Assembly: GCF_047511655.1 (NCBI RefSeq)
Contig: NC_133397.1
Location: forward strand, 10,379,501-10,443,500
Reading direction: 5' to 3'
Length of the DNA stretch: 64,000 nucleotides
From: Castor canadensis
Taxonomy: Eukaryota > Chordata > Mammalia > Rodentia > Castoridae
The number at the start of each line of letters is the position of its first letter. Position 1 is the first letter of the stretch. The translations under genes and the position numbers were made by a program. The notes beneath the pieces are model-generated. The model was not told the origin of the DNA, did not search any database, and worked only from the letters and a program-made list of their open reading frames with translations. Of the stretch, positions 1-11,370 are shown piece by piece.

Positions 1-285
1 GAGAGTGAGTGAGCGAGTGAGTGGGTGAGTGAGTGAGAGAGTGAGTGAGCGAGTGAGTGGGTGAGTGGGTGAGTGAGTGAGTGGGTGAGTGAGTGAGAGA
101 GTGAGTGAGTGAGAGAGTGAGTGAGTGAATAAGTGAGCGAGTGAGTGGATGAGAGAGTGAGCGAGTGAGTGAGTGAGAGAGTGAGTGAGCGACTGAGTGG
201 GTGAGTGAGTGAGAGAGTGAGTGAGCGGGTGAGTAAGCGAGTGAGTGAGCGAGTGGGTGAGTGAGTGAGTGGGCCAGTGAGTGAA
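1..285. repeat. (GTGA)n degenerate tetranucleotide array
   Basis: The first 285 bases are a tandem GTGA/GAGT array with GCGA, GGGT and GAGA variants. It runs off the left edge of the window. Blocks containing GAGAGAGTGA recur at spacings that are multiples of four, suggesting loose higher-order units. It ends abruptly at 'gtgaattcc'. No gene is seen. Confidence 0.95.
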
Positions 286-627
286 TTCCTAGCCATGAAG
301 GATCATTGGAAGAATCATGAAAATTTCTCACAGTAATCTTGTATTCCCCCTAAAGAGTACTAAGATTTTTTTTTATTCATCCATTTATTAAAGGAATTAC
401 ATTCACCGATTGAGAAAAACTTGTTCTCTATGGCTCAAGGTTCCTAGGGATAATTACTTGAAAAGCCACGAAAACTGGGAAATATGGTAAGGGTCTCAGT
501 CATTGTTGCATCAAAAAACAAATGCTATTTTAGCTATTACAAGAAAGGGACTTTAATGTAGAGAACTAGTTATAAAAGTAATGGAGAAGCTGAGAGTAAA
601 AAAGGGGAAGGTTATACAAAGTACTCT
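286..627. other. Unassigned AT-rich sequence
   Basis: No repeat family or coding signal is recognised. It lies between the GTGA array and a SINE insertion. Confidence 0.5.
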
Positions 628-638
628 CAAAACTCAGA

Positions 639-707
639 AATCATAGAGCACCTGCCTAGTGGGTGTGAGGTCCTGAGTTCAAACCCCAGGATCATCAGAC
701 AAACAAA
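639..707 (+). mobile_element. Truncated tRNA/ID-like SINE with perfect target duplications
   Basis: The body reads 'agcacctgcctag...' through 'gaggtcctgagttcaaacccc', a tRNA-derived SINE with a B-box-like 'gagttcaaacc', followed by an (AAAC)n tail. It is flanked by the perfect 11-bp direct repeat caaaactcaga at 628-638 and 708-718, which marks L1-mediated insertion. It lacks the B1-like half seen in the copies at 31005 and 44600. Confidence 0.8.
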
Positions 708-734
708 CAAAACTCAGACGTAAACTTAACTAAA

Positions 735-1640
735 CAAAAAGCTTAATTAAAATGTAGGCAAAAGTTGTTAGTAGATACTTCACCAAAGATGATGTTTAGG
801 TAACAAATCGCATATGAAAACATGCTTCATGTAAGAAAATTGCAAATTAAAATGATCGGCGAGATGTCACTGCATGTCAGTTAAAATGACAAAAATCTCT
901 ACTGCTATTGACACCAAATGCGGGCAGGGATGTGAGGCCACCGGAACTTTCATTCCTTGCTGGTGGGAATGCAAAACAGCACAACCACCTTCAGAGAGCA
1001 TTGGCAGTTTCTCACAAAACCAAATGTTCTTACCATTTGATCCAGCCATTACACACCGCTTGTATCTACTCAAAAGAGATGTCACACAAAAACTCACAGC
1101 AGCTTCATTTATAATTGTAGAAATTTGGAAGAAACTAAGATTTTCTTCACTAGGTGGATGGATAAGTGAAGCGTGGTACATCCATACTGTGGAATATTAC
1201 TCAGTCTTAAAAAGAACTGAGCTAGCCAACCATGAGAAGACATGGTGGTTATTTAGATACATGATACTAAGAGAAAGAAGTCAATGTGAAAGGCTGTGAT
1301 GGTATTCTGGAAAAATAAAAAACCACAGAAATGGTTAAAAAAAAAATCCATAGTTGCCAGGGTTTTGTGGGGAAGGAGGTAGGTGCAGGTGGAAGGAGGG
1401 ATTTTTTGGGCAATGAAGCTGTCCCGGGTGATGGTTTAATATTTAATATATGTCACAATACATTTGTGAAAACTGATACAGTGTATAACACCAAGAACAA
1501 CTATGGACATGGGTGACAGTGTGTCTGTGTAGGGAGCTGTGCCTGTGTGGGAATGGGGAACATGGGGCATCTGGAAATTCTGTACTTGCTCAATTTTGTT
1601 GTGAACCTCAAACTTCTCTAAAGATAAAGACTATTTTGAT
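735..1640 (+). mobile_element. L1 (L1M-type) 3' end
   Basis: This matches the familiar L1 terminal region. It contains 'acttcaccaaagatgatg', 'gctggtgggaatgcaaa' and 'tttgatccagccatta'. The frame from 874 to 1299 includes WYIHTVEYYSVLK, matching the conserved WxIxTMEYYxAIK segment at the L1 ORF2 C-terminus. The end 'tcaattttgttgtgaacct' followed by 'aaagataaagac' is the typical L1M 3' terminus. It is 5' truncated and decayed, so the 141-aa frame is a relic and not a gene. Confidence 0.85.
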
Positions 1641-2265
1641 AAAATTCCTGACTCTGAGCTCTGGCTAACCACCCTGGGGTTGTAAGAAAACTGGGGAGAT
1701 GTTTAGAATAATGTAACCAGAACCCACGATCACTGTTGCTGCAGTGGCTGCAGCTCCTGCTCCAGCCACCATGGGGACTTCCCTGCCAGGATACTTTGCA
1801 GATGCTCATAGTGCCAGGGACGCCAAACTGTCATCTGGACCACACCAGATGGGGTGTGGGGCAGGCACCAGGGAGCTGGACCAGAGACTTCTGTGCCTGG
1901 CCATGGTGGATGTCTCCATCATCGGGAGGGGAGGTGGGGGGAGCAGGTATCTGACAGGAGGAATCCCAAACCTGTGCTACCACCCCCAGCCTTCCAGGCC
2001 TCCAGCAGTGTCCCCATCAGCAGAAGCTAAGGGAGAGCTACTTGGAGCCCAGACCAGACCAGGACTGTAATCTGCAACCTTGAGCCTTCTTCAGAGGGGA
2101 AACTGGACAGACATGACAACAGGACTGAGTGATTGAAGGGAGGACTGCAAAGGCATCTCCCCTTTTGTTTCTGCTGGTCAGAGTCCAAAACAGCCAATTG
2201 AAAAAACAACATTGAAGTTGCCCCCACTGCCGGAGAGGCCTGATGTCTCGTTCCCTGTCAGCTAT
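1641..2265. other. GC-richer unique stretch with a small ORF
   Basis: This sequence is less AT-rich than its surroundings and no repeat is recognised. A 108-aa plus-strand frame (1744-2070) contains an ideal Kozak context, gccaccatgg, at 1765-1774. The product is Ala/Pro/Gly-rich with no known domain. No splice or promoter signal was identified. It is listed as a finding and not called as a gene. Confidence 0.4.
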
Positions 2266-2267
2266 TT

Positions 2268-2400
2268 TCTTTCATTATCTTAAATTCCTATAACAACTTA
2301 GATCTTCATGAATTAGGAAACTTACTCAGAGAAATTAAATCACCTCTCCAAGGTCATATGTGTGCATTTCATCTGATACTCGGTTCTGTATTGTCCTCAT
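2268..2400 (-). mobile_element. MIR SINE fragment
   Basis: Reverse-oriented MIR core: 'cctataacaactta', then 'aggaaacttactcagagaaattaa' in degraded form and 'ccaaggtcata'. It matches the antisense MIR order (ATCC..ACAACCC..GAGGAAACTGAG..AAGGTCACA). Confidence 0.6.
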
Positions 2401-3425
2401 CTCTCTTGTGACTCTTTCCTAATCTAACCTTTGATTTTATCTTTACATTTCCTCAAAGTCATGATAAGAAAAGCTCATTTTAAATGATATAAACAAACAC
2501 TAGCAAAATCAAAGTCACAGAAGAACCACGTGGAGTCCATCATTTGCTTCACTCCTCCTCTTTCCCTGCAACATGAGTTTAACCTCAGTAGTTTTCCTCC
2601 CCATCACATAGGCAGTAAGTTTTTAAAAACCTCATTCAAAGAAGTGATACTAAATAAGCCCAGATATAGTTGATTAATGTTAGAAGATACTTTTCTCTCC
2701 TTTACCCTGGCCCAGCCACAAACCCAAGGACAAGTATCTAAAAAAGTCCATTAGACCCACAAAATGACTAGCTCTGTGCTATGCTGGAGCCAGAGAAGCT
2801 CGGATGTATTAGAACATCCCATAATCCTGTGAAAGAGGGCTCAGCATCTGAGTCAAAGACTTGGGGAGGGTGTGCAAAAAGCTTGCAATGAAATGGCAAA
2901 GGTCACTGTGAATTCTGCAGGGGCTAGCATTTTTAGTCTCATATATTTGTTTGGTATGAGAAGAAGAAGGAGTGAGTATGTAGGATGTGTGAATGGTGCT
3001 TTATTGTGCACTGTTGTGACTATTTTAGAAGGAGGCTAAGAATGAAAGAAATGTGTATAATGCATGAGCTAAGGCCTTGATTAAAATAGGTGGGATGTTT
3101 GTGTTTTGTGAGAGAAGCCTGGGTCTTTTTCCTGGACTTACCACTCTGCCATTGCCACTGGGGGAGGCTGGCTCTTCGGAGAACTTCAGCTTTCTCTCCT
3201 TTGTCAATCCAGTTTCTGTATCTGGCAATGGTGACATATTGGTTCCATTCAATTTATGCAACATTACTAATAAACTCATCATAAACTACTGTGAGGTCTC
3301 AAAGTTGGATAAAGCATAACTCCTGTTCTCGGTGAAGTCTAGTTGTTCAGAAAACGAGACAAGGCATAAAATCGAAAATAACGAAGGTGCCACAAAGGGA
3401 AAGGGGGAAAGGAGCCACCATATAT
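2401..3425. other. Unassigned unique sequence
   Basis: No repeat, RNA or exon signal is recognised. The short open frames around 3025-3319 occur on both strands and look random. Confidence 0.5.
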
Positions 3426-3429
3426 CGAC

Positions 3430-3650
3430 AGCTTCTCTATATTGGGGTCTTCATATAGGTTGTCCCACTTAAACTTCAGAGCAGTGAATACTGTTCTCCA
3501 TTTTGCAGAAGAACCAAATGGAGTTTCAAGAAGGAAAGGACCTTCTCTAAAAATACATAGACAGGCGCCACCAGACTTGTGGTGGAGGGAAGGTCTTCTG
3601 ACTCCTGCATCCAGAGTCTCACTGCTTCCAACACAGCTCTCTAAGATTTA
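3430..3650 (-). mobile_element. MIR SINE
   Basis: Antisense MIR features in order: 'acttaaacttcagagcag', 'ctccattttgcagaagaa', 'gaccttctct', and a terminal 'gtcttctgactcctgcatcc' region corresponding to the 5' end of MIR. Confidence 0.7.
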
Positions 3651-5175
3651 GTACTTGACAGAAATCTCACCTAGATGGAGGAGGGGGTTGAGAATAGAAC
3701 AAAGAAAACTTCTGAACTGAGCTCGCTTCAAATACGATTTGAGAGATAGAGAGTGAGGAGGGGAACATTTTAAGAACCATCAGCAGTATGAACAATGAAA
3801 TAGATCTCAAAGAACTCATGTTGGAGGACTATTTAAAAAGAGCACAGACTCCCAGTCAGAGGGACAAACAATGGAAGACCATGGGCTATAGAGTTAGCAT
3901 CTAAGACTGGCCGAGGAGAGAGAAGTGGCAAAAGGTCAGAAATAGTGAGGGGTGGGAGCCACACAGGGCTGTGTGGAGAAGTTCTACAAACCAAAGGGTT
4001 GTGATGAAGGACACTTGTTGACATTTGTTCTTATCTTTCCAGTGTGGCTGCCATTTATATTTCTTTTCTCCTTTTGTCATCCTGAGTCCATAATTTTGAA
4101 AATTAAGGGTTAAACAAATGCGCAACTTATTTTGTCTATAGAATTTAGACAAAATCTGAGTCATCTTTCTCTGGATTGTGTTGAATATGGTAAAAGACAG
4201 GAATCATAATTCTATCCTCTACCCCTAATTTTATTTGTGATGAGATCTAGGCCAAGGAGCTACCCCCAAACTGAGGGGCCATTAATACAGAGCCCATTTG
4301 AGAACTGGCCTTGTAATGCCAGAGTAAGTACACTTTGAGGTTCTTAATCAGTCTCACGTTATGAAATCAGAGGCACATAACTAGTTTATTTCCATCTAAG
4401 CTGGGTGCAGCATTTCCTTGCTTACATTGCTCCGGTCTTGAGATGCCTCTTCACAGCAGATAGAGACAATCAAAGCCAGGAGTCGCTTTCGCCATCACAG
4501 ACATGCCCTCTGACAGAGGAGACCTTTGTTTCAGCTGCTGTGATCAGGCAACAGACAGAGATTGTGTGCCTATAGCTGGCTGCGTGTGACAGGGATTGCT
4601 CTGTCTCTGAGTGAGAGCAAGGCTTCTGTGAGCTGCCAGTTGGCAGCCCTGACAGCTGCCTATGGCAAAAACATCAGGAATAACATGGGAGGAAATTACT
4701 GATTCATCTCCCAGGAGCAAGTCCTGCACAGGCAACCCAGAAGCATTACTGCAAATTGTTCTTTATTGTGCTTCAATGAAGGCAGGCTTTTAGGCATTTC
4801 CTATAACTGAACACCTTGTGTAACACTTTTCTTTGAGTGGAGAAGAGTACCTGATAGCAGTTGATTGGATATGGGATGGGAACGTACAGGTTTGCAGTTA
4901 ATGTGAAAGGGTAACTTAATATTAAAAGTCATGAGCCTGATGTTTCTTAAATGTGCCAAATCATCCCACATGCATACGGGATGTTTGCTTTTGAAATGAT
5001 TTTCTAGGGAAGCAACTGCTAAAGTAGCTGCATCCTTCCACTTCAGCATATAGAAAGTATCAGAGCCCTGCTGGGAAAACCATGGGATACCAATTCCCTG
5101 ACTGTCATCTCCAGGGCACCTTTCTGGTCTGGCTAGGTTATTTCTCCACTTTTTTCTTCTTCCTGATGAATCTGA
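3651..5175. other. Unique sequence, possible conserved element at 4480-4750
   Basis: No repeat is recognised. The 4480-4750 part has balanced composition, E-boxes (CAGCTG in 'tcagctgctg' and 'gacagctgcc') and no repeat likeness, which is why it is flagged as a candidate conserved non-coding element. This is inference only. Confidence 0.4.
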
Positions 5176-5210
<35 letters not shown>

Positions 5211-5217
5211 CATCTAT
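5176..5217. repeat. (ATCT)n microsatellite
   Basis: About ten tandem ATCT units, ending in 'ccatctatt'. Confidence 0.95.
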
Positions 5218-5429
5218 TATTTTTTTTACAAAATCCAAATCCACTTCAGAAGACTAGAGTCACTTAATTTTCTTATTAAGGAGGAAAGAGGCAATTTCAA
5301 GGGTTCTATATCTATTTTTTTCTAATAAGAGTCACTTATTTATTCCTTTAGTCAACCATGATGCATTAAAAAATAGTTTTTGCACATTTCTTTGTAGCTA
5401 GTGCTCTATCAGGTGCCACTGAAGCATAG
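5218..5429. other. Unassigned AT-rich sequence
   Basis: Nothing recognised beyond short T runs. Confidence 0.5.
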
Positions 5430-6040
5430 AAACCACAGGAGGAACTCAAGCCAGACAAAGTTCTTCCCTGATTGCAAAGGAGAGATTATGGATTATTGCA
5501 TAAGTGATTATGTAAATTCAGACTGTAATTAGTGACATGAAGGGAAAGCAGACTGGGAAGGAAATCCAAATGCATTGGGGGAGGATAGAGGGCAACTGCA
5601 AGGAAGGGGGTGATAAAGATAAGCAGGCTGAAGGGGCCATGACTGAAGAGTCTGGGAGAATCACAATTGCAACAGGAACAGTATTGGGACAGAAAGGGGT
5701 TTGGAACACCCAATGCAATGAAGCTGGTGGGAATGAATTGAATAGAGATAAGGACAAGGGTGCTTTGGATTAGGGCCCCTTGACCAGGCAGGGGTTTGCC
5801 CTGATGATGGTATAGGTGAAGGCTGTGCTGGAACAGGGCACATTGGGAGCAAGGCTCTGCTTAACAGGTGCTATGGTGTCTGCACAAGAAACAGGAGTTG
5901 ATTTGACTAGGGCCGCACGATGGAGTTGAGGAAGTGGTACATTTGAGGTATGTTCTGGAGCTAGAAATGCCAAGACTTGGTGGAGCACTTGCGTGGGGAG
6001 TGACAGAATGTTCTAAGAGCACTCATGACTTTGCCTGAAT
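5430..6040 (-). mobile_element. Probable L2-type LINE remnant
   Basis: The order of motifs resembles antisense L2 seen in many mammals: 'gtgccactgaagcatag', 'aagtgattatg', 'gacatgaagggaaa', a long GA-rich body and 'ggtatgttctggagct'. Divergence is high. The many overlapping small ORFs here are by-products of its purine-rich plus strand. Confidence 0.4.
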
Positions 6041-6275
6041 TGTAGCCCACAAAGGTGGATATTATTGTTAAAGACATTCTTTTTTGCATCCTTAGTAAGG
6101 CATTTATGGACCCTTCATAGGTTATGTGAATTTCTGACAGGTGTCAGCCACTTGTGTTATTGTACCTTCCATGATGATTCTCTTTAAACACACTTTTTTT
6201 TAATAGATGAAGTTAAGTGCAGTTGAATATACTGATCCGGAGCCTCTGTGACCAGAACACACTCTATCTTTTAGC
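6041..6275. other. Unassigned sequence
   Basis: No feature is recognised. Confidence 0.5.
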
Positions 6276-6279
6276 CAAT

Positions 6280-6560
6280 TTCCCTAACAATGCCTGTCCA
6301 ACACCCCAGCATCCCAGGCTCTTGCCACATCCATTTACTCCTTTCTGCGTATTTCTTCAGTATGGCTTAAGTCATGCTGTGTAGACTCTATGCATACATG
6401 TGTAGACTCTGCCACAAAGTGCTTTCCCTCAGACTCAGCAAGATGCCACCTCCTCTGTGGAGTCTTCCATGATCACCCCTAGTCAAGGACAGCTAGCACT
6501 GTCCATTCTCATTCTGCACTTGTCCTTTCAGACTGTGCAAATCTGTGCTTAATACTGCAG
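6280..6560 (+). mobile_element. L2 LINE fragment
   Basis: Sense L2 features: 'aagatgccacctcctctgtg', 'gtcttccatgatcacccct' and 'ctcattctgcacttgtcc'. These correspond to the L2 region encoding the conserved 'CHLL..FPD' tail. Confidence 0.55.
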
Positions 6561-6564
6561 CATT

Positions 6565-6815
6565 AGCTGTAGGCACTGTGATCTCAAATATACCTGGAGT
6601 CAATCCTGGCTTTGCTGCATATTAACTTTATGACTTGGGAGCAAGCTACTTAACACCTTTTAGCTCCAGTTACCTTGTTGAAATAATGGGACTATTAATA
6701 GTGTGTATCTCATGAGATTGTTTGGAAGGTTAAATTAGATAATGCAGGTCCATTTGGAATGCTACCTGTACATTGCAAGCATTGAATGAACATTAACCAT
6801 CATCATCCTTGTTGC
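6565..6815 (+). mobile_element. MIR SINE
   Basis: Near full-length sense MIR: 'gtcaatcctggctttgctgc', 'tatgacttgggagcaagcta', 'cttaacacctttt', 'catgagattgtttggaaggt', 'taaattagataatgcaggt' and 'gcattgaatgaacattaacc'. Confidence 0.85.
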
Positions 6816-8721
6816 CAACCTCATATATTCATTATTATTTCTAATTTTCATAAGCAATCTCTTTTTATCCTTTTTCCCCATATGACTAACTGAGTATTCC
6901 TTATAGAAGAGTCAGGGTTTTAACTATGGTATCCCTGACTGTCTAGTCAAGAAGTTACAGAGAACATATTTTTAATGAAAATAGTGAATAAAAGGACACT
7001 ATAAGAAGCTTTTTGTAAAGTAAGTGGGACAGATGGGTATACTTAAGGAAAGCAGAGAACTAGTTATTCTCTTTTATCCCAAGTATTTTTGTTTATTAAA
7101 TTACCTAAAATTTACTACTAGAAAATAGACATATATATCCTGTTCTTGTAAGCCACTACCCTTGGAAACAAACAGGAAATCCCATTGCATTTGGACTTTT
7201 AAAATAGAATCTCTCCTTTCCTCATGTGTAATGAGAAGAAGTTGAGTTTGGTGGGAGGCAGTAAGCAGAGCAGAGTAGAAATATTGGCTTAAAAACTGTG
7301 GTACCATGCCTGAAGCACCTTTCTTCAGAAATGAAAATAAGGCCAGAAATGTTGCAGATGTTCCACTCACCAGTAAGGTCATGGGCAATGGTTTTACTTA
7401 TCTTTCAACAAAGGGTTATGTGTAAAAGTATGTTATAATACCAGTTTAAAGTCTCTGCTTAGTGAGATATCACTGTTGGCTATCTGAAATAATATGCAGA
7501 CATTTTTTTAATGTCTGACATAAGAAAAGAGAATATATTCCATTACTTATAACCCCTTTATCAAAATAAGATCAGCCCCTGACAGTGGAGGGAGCTGTGT
7601 TCTTCTAGGTAAGGTGGTAACTAGGACAAGCAAGTTTTAAGATAAAGATGGAGCAAGGCAGAACTGTCTAATTTCATACAGGAGAGGACTTGTACAACTA
7701 TAAGGAGACTAAAGATTGAGCAGAAAGAGCAGCAGAAGCAGGGAGAGCGAGGAAGCAGGGTGGAGGTCACTATTCATCCCCCACCTTGGAGAATTTGCAG
7801 AACCACAGAGATGTCTAAGGAAGATTTCAATTTGTTGCTGGCTGGGCCAATGTAAACCCTCTGTCTGCTCTGTGCAATCTCAGTAAATTATATATTGCTC
7901 ATGAGTGCTTTTGTGTGAATGGATTATTTTAAGGAAAAGAAACTAACTGAAGGAAACCGGAAAGATAGCTATTTTTTCTCTTTTGAGAAAGTAGTAAGAC
8001 ACATTTTTAAATGAGAGGAAACAAGAGATTATAGGGCGCAGTGCTTCCAAGGCAAAGAAAAGCTTTTGTGTATTTCTTTAGAAGGAAGAAGGAATAAGAA
8101 AGAGATGAGAAAAGCTAAAACAAGAGAAAGAAGCTGTCTATTCATATATTTTAATCATCGTCCAATGTATTCTCTTAGCCTCAGTGTCTTTCTCTAGTGA
8201 TCTGCCTAGATTATCCTGGGAGAGAAAAAATCCACATAGAAGATCAGTGAGAAATGACAAAGGTGCATCTGTCATTACTCTGGCCTGGACCTCTGGTGCT
8301 AGATTAATGTAAGCTATTTGGTTTCTTAAGAAAAAAAATCCTAATAGAGATTGTTATTAGAAAACTGAGTGATATTAAGAAACAGAAGAGTGCCTAGGCA
8401 CAAGGCTAATGGTCAGGCGTTTCCTTCCTCTGGCATAATTATTATGGTAAATTTCCTTGTTCTTGCTGTATCAACTGTTAAATATTTTAAGTATCATTCT
8501 GCTTGGAGTCTATTTTTTCAAATCTGTTTTGTGTCAAGATGCAGTTTCTCAAGTTGAGTGACATTTGGTTTTTCTGACATTTTTTTATATCCTCATCTCC
8601 TTTAGCCCCAGGGGTTTTGACTAGAAGTGACAGGCACTAGTCCTTAGATTAGGCTTGTCTAATTTCACCATTAATGGGCCTAACTCTCATGGACATACCT
8701 CCTCAAAATACACAAAGTGCC

Positions 8722-8724
<3 letters not shown>
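6816..8724. other. Unique sequence, no gene seen
   Basis: About 1.9 kb without a recognised repeat. The 95-aa minus frame at 7101-7388 and other short frames have no domain likeness. The purine-rich segment at 7690-7770 and 8070-8130 is low in complexity but not tandem. Confidence 0.5.

Positions 8725-8769
<45 letters not shown>
8725..8769. repeat. (CA)n microsatellite
   Basis: About 22 uninterrupted AC units. It is a likely polymorphic marker. Confidence 0.97.
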
Positions 8770-8771
<2 letters not shown>

Positions 8772-9610
8772 GAATCAGACAATGAAAGATGCAAGTAGAG
8801 AAAACCCTTTGACTCCTACTTCTTTGAAGTATTTAGAACATAAAATGTGACAGAAACTAAATTCATCAATTCAAGCTGACAAACCAAACCCAAACCAAAT
8901 AAACAAACAAAAAGACTACCAATGTAGTCAAGATTCTTCCCTAAGGTAATATCATTTCCTTAGGAGATATTTAGAAAGATATTCAAGAGCTTTGTGTGTC
9001 AAAACTAGAGGATATAGAAGTAGTCTGGGGCCATAAATGTGAGTGTCTGGCAATGGGCATGGCATTCCACCCAGTAGGGGAATGATCTTACTAAGAATGC
9101 CTGCAGCTCTCATTTTTAGAAACCCTGACCAGCTGATAAAAGCATTTCACCAAGAATCTCTGTCTGTTTTGCATTGCTTTGCTTTTGTGATGGCTCTATT
9201 CTTAGGTAGGATCCCTAAAGCCATTGGTAAAATGGTCACCTGCAATCTCAGTTAGCAGTTTAGCAGCAGAACAAGTGTTTCATTCCCATTACCTCTAGCA
9301 GAAACCCTGATTCCATTATCTAGGATTAGCCTAAAATCAGGCACTTGCAAACCCTGGAGGGAGGAACATGCAGGGCTCTCATTGGATGTATTTGTGAAGG
9401 ACATCTCCCTCCAGAGCAAAAGGGACAGGGTCAGCATTATGCAATCCATGGACTGAGAGGAATGGAGGAAAGAATAACTGGAGTGATGTCCACTTTCTCT
9501 GTGGTCCAATTTCCTGTCCATCTCTTTAGTTATCTTATAACCTAGGATTCTCCAAAACACATTGTTCCTTTGTTCAAGATAGTTTTCCTTTTTTGTTTGT
9601 TTGTTTGTGA
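8770..9610. other. Unique sequence
   Basis: No repeat apart from a short (GTTT)n run near 9590-9608. The opposing frames at 9252-9560 and 9345-9545 overlap on both strands and are not supported as genes. Confidence 0.5.
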
Positions 9611-9611
9611 A

Positions 9612-9730
9612 ACTTCTACTTACACCTCAAAGCCCATATATCACCTTCTCTATGAACCTTCCCTTTTAGCAGCCCCTACAAAATGCATACCCCTCCTGCT
9701 CTGTGCACACACAGCACTTTGTACATGAAA
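9612..9730 (+). mobile_element. L2 LINE fragment
   Basis: Contains 'acacctcaaagcccatat' and 'caccttctctatgaacctt', then 'ctctgtgcacacacagcact' and 'ttgtac', in the order typical of L2 near its 3' end. Confidence 0.5.
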
Positions 9731-9827
9731 AGGAGGAATTGAATTAATTAGCATGGATAAGGAGCTGAACTATCCACATCCTTTTGAAAATGGAAAGCAG
9801 ATGATGCTAGAATAAATAAGATCAAAT

Positions 9828-10060
9828 GACATCAAATCAACAAGTGTTTATTGTGTGCATACAATGCACAAACTTTCGAGGCAGAACTCTACTCTGTGTG
9901 TGTGTGTGTGTGTGTATATGGTGTCTGGAATCACAGGCTTTTAAGATTTTTATTTCTTAAGGCTTATCTAGTTCAACCACTTCCTTTTTCTGATCAGGAA
10001 ACTGAGGCTTAAGTTGGTTTCTTTCTAGCTCAGACAATAAATGATTTGAGCCACCAAAAG
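9828..10060 (-). mobile_element. MIR-type SINE fragments flanking a (TG)n run
   Basis: 'caagtgtttattgtgtgcat' resembles the antisense MIR 3' end. After a TG run, 'tgatcaggaaactgaggctt' resembles the MIR/MIR3 core. Confidence 0.5.
9895..9914. repeat. (TG)n short microsatellite
   Basis: Ten TG units within the MIR-like segment. Confidence 0.9.
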
Positions 10061-10218
10061 GAAGGAAAGGTTGGCCAATTCTTAGCTGAAAAACCACAGC
10101 TATGTAGCTTAAACTTCCTGTTTTCAATGCCATGCCACATGGCAGGATAAAGTGTTGGTCTATGTTGCCAATGGCCACTGCAGACAGAGAATCAGAACCA
10201 AAACAATGAAAACCAATT
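10061..10218. other. Unassigned sequence
   Basis: Nothing recognised. Confidence 0.5.
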
Positions 10219-10243
10219 TCTCTCTCTCTCTCTCTCTCTCTCT
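10219..10243. repeat. (TC)n microsatellite
   Basis: About 12 TC units. Confidence 0.93.
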
Positions 10244-11000
10244 GTATCTCCCAGTACTAAGGAGCAATGGAAAACAAAGAGAAATGAGTGGCAGGGTCCA
10301 GGCATAGTAACTGTGATTCATAGTCCTTTTCCTCTGTCTTGCCCATGTGTCTATTGAAGTACACTACTTATGACTCACTACATAGTGAAGAGACATAATA
10401 AATTTTGCTGGCAATTCAAAATGTGCAAGCAGAATGTGTATCAAATGCATGGAAATTATGGGGACATAACAGTGTTTTAAAGCAAAGGGATAAAGGTGAT
10501 TCTTTGTGACAAACATCCTTCTATATTTACAGCAATATCTGCATAGACAATCTCTTTAGAAAGAGTCAAATTTGTCCAGAAATAGAATTGAATGAATCCT
10601 GAGATGTTCAAAATGGAAAGTGGAGATTTATTTGGGTTGCTGCCAGGTATACTCAGATACAAACACATAGGAATATTACTATAAAACATTTTTTGTGAAA
10701 ATTTACAGGCCTCATCTTTCCTACTGCTTCAGTCACATGTGGTCTTCTATCTTCTATCTTGTTTCTCCAGACTGACCCCATTATTCACTCTTCCACCCCA
10801 CCAGTTTCCTGGTTCTTTGGATCTTTTTTTTGAACACATAGCTGTCCTATACAGAAATGCCCTTATGAGATAACATCTTTTACCCAAGCCTAGCATCTGG
10901 GCACTTATGAGTTGACCTACAGCACCCATGCAGCATAATGAATGAGAAAATAGCATGGGTCTGGCAGTATTCCAGGTTTTAGGTTACTGAGCTGAAGGCA
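10244..11000. other. Unique sequence
   Basis: No repeat or exon is recognised. It carries small random ORFs on the minus strand. Confidence 0.5.
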
Positions 11001-11004
11001 ATCA

Positions 11005-11250
11005 TGAGGCCCTAGCAAAAAACAAGTAAACTGGTAGATACTATGAAGAAAATAAAATAGATAATATGGTAAGAAGTGGCTTGGGGGAAGTGACAACCTT
11101 GGGGGTTTTTGGAGAAGGGCACTATCAGAAGGTGATAACAAGACTTGAGTAATAGAAAGGAGGCAGCCTCTGGTGGCATGATCTCTACATGCAGAAGAAG
11201 CAAAGGCCAACTCCCTATGATGTGAAAGGATTTAATGAGGAGTCCACATA
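11005..11250 (-). mobile_element. L2 LINE fragment, antisense
   Basis: 'caagtaaactggtagatact' and 'atgaagaaaataaaatagat', followed by the GA-rich 'gaagtgacaacctt' and 'agaagcaaaggcc', match antisense L2 order. The segment 11162-11179 also reads as a CTCF-like motif on the minus strand. Confidence 0.5.
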
Positions 11251-11370
11251 AAATAGTTAAGTGCTAGAATATTGTCATCAAGAAAAAGAGGTAAGCAGAA
11301 GTCCCATCATGACATATGGTAAAGCCACAGAGAGAAAGAAGTTTGGGTTACATTGGAGGGACATAAAAAA
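11251..11370. other. Unassigned sequence
   Basis: No feature is recognised between the L2 piece and the coding-like stretch. Confidence 0.5.

Noticed and set aside
639..707. True tRNA gene
   Set aside because: The B-box-like motif is SINE-derived: there is no cloverleaf, and an (AAAC) tail plus target duplications are present.
874..1299. 141-aa plus-strand ORF
   Set aside because: It lies in an L1 3' end and includes the eroded ORF2 C-terminal WxIxTxEYY segment; a dead retroelement relic.
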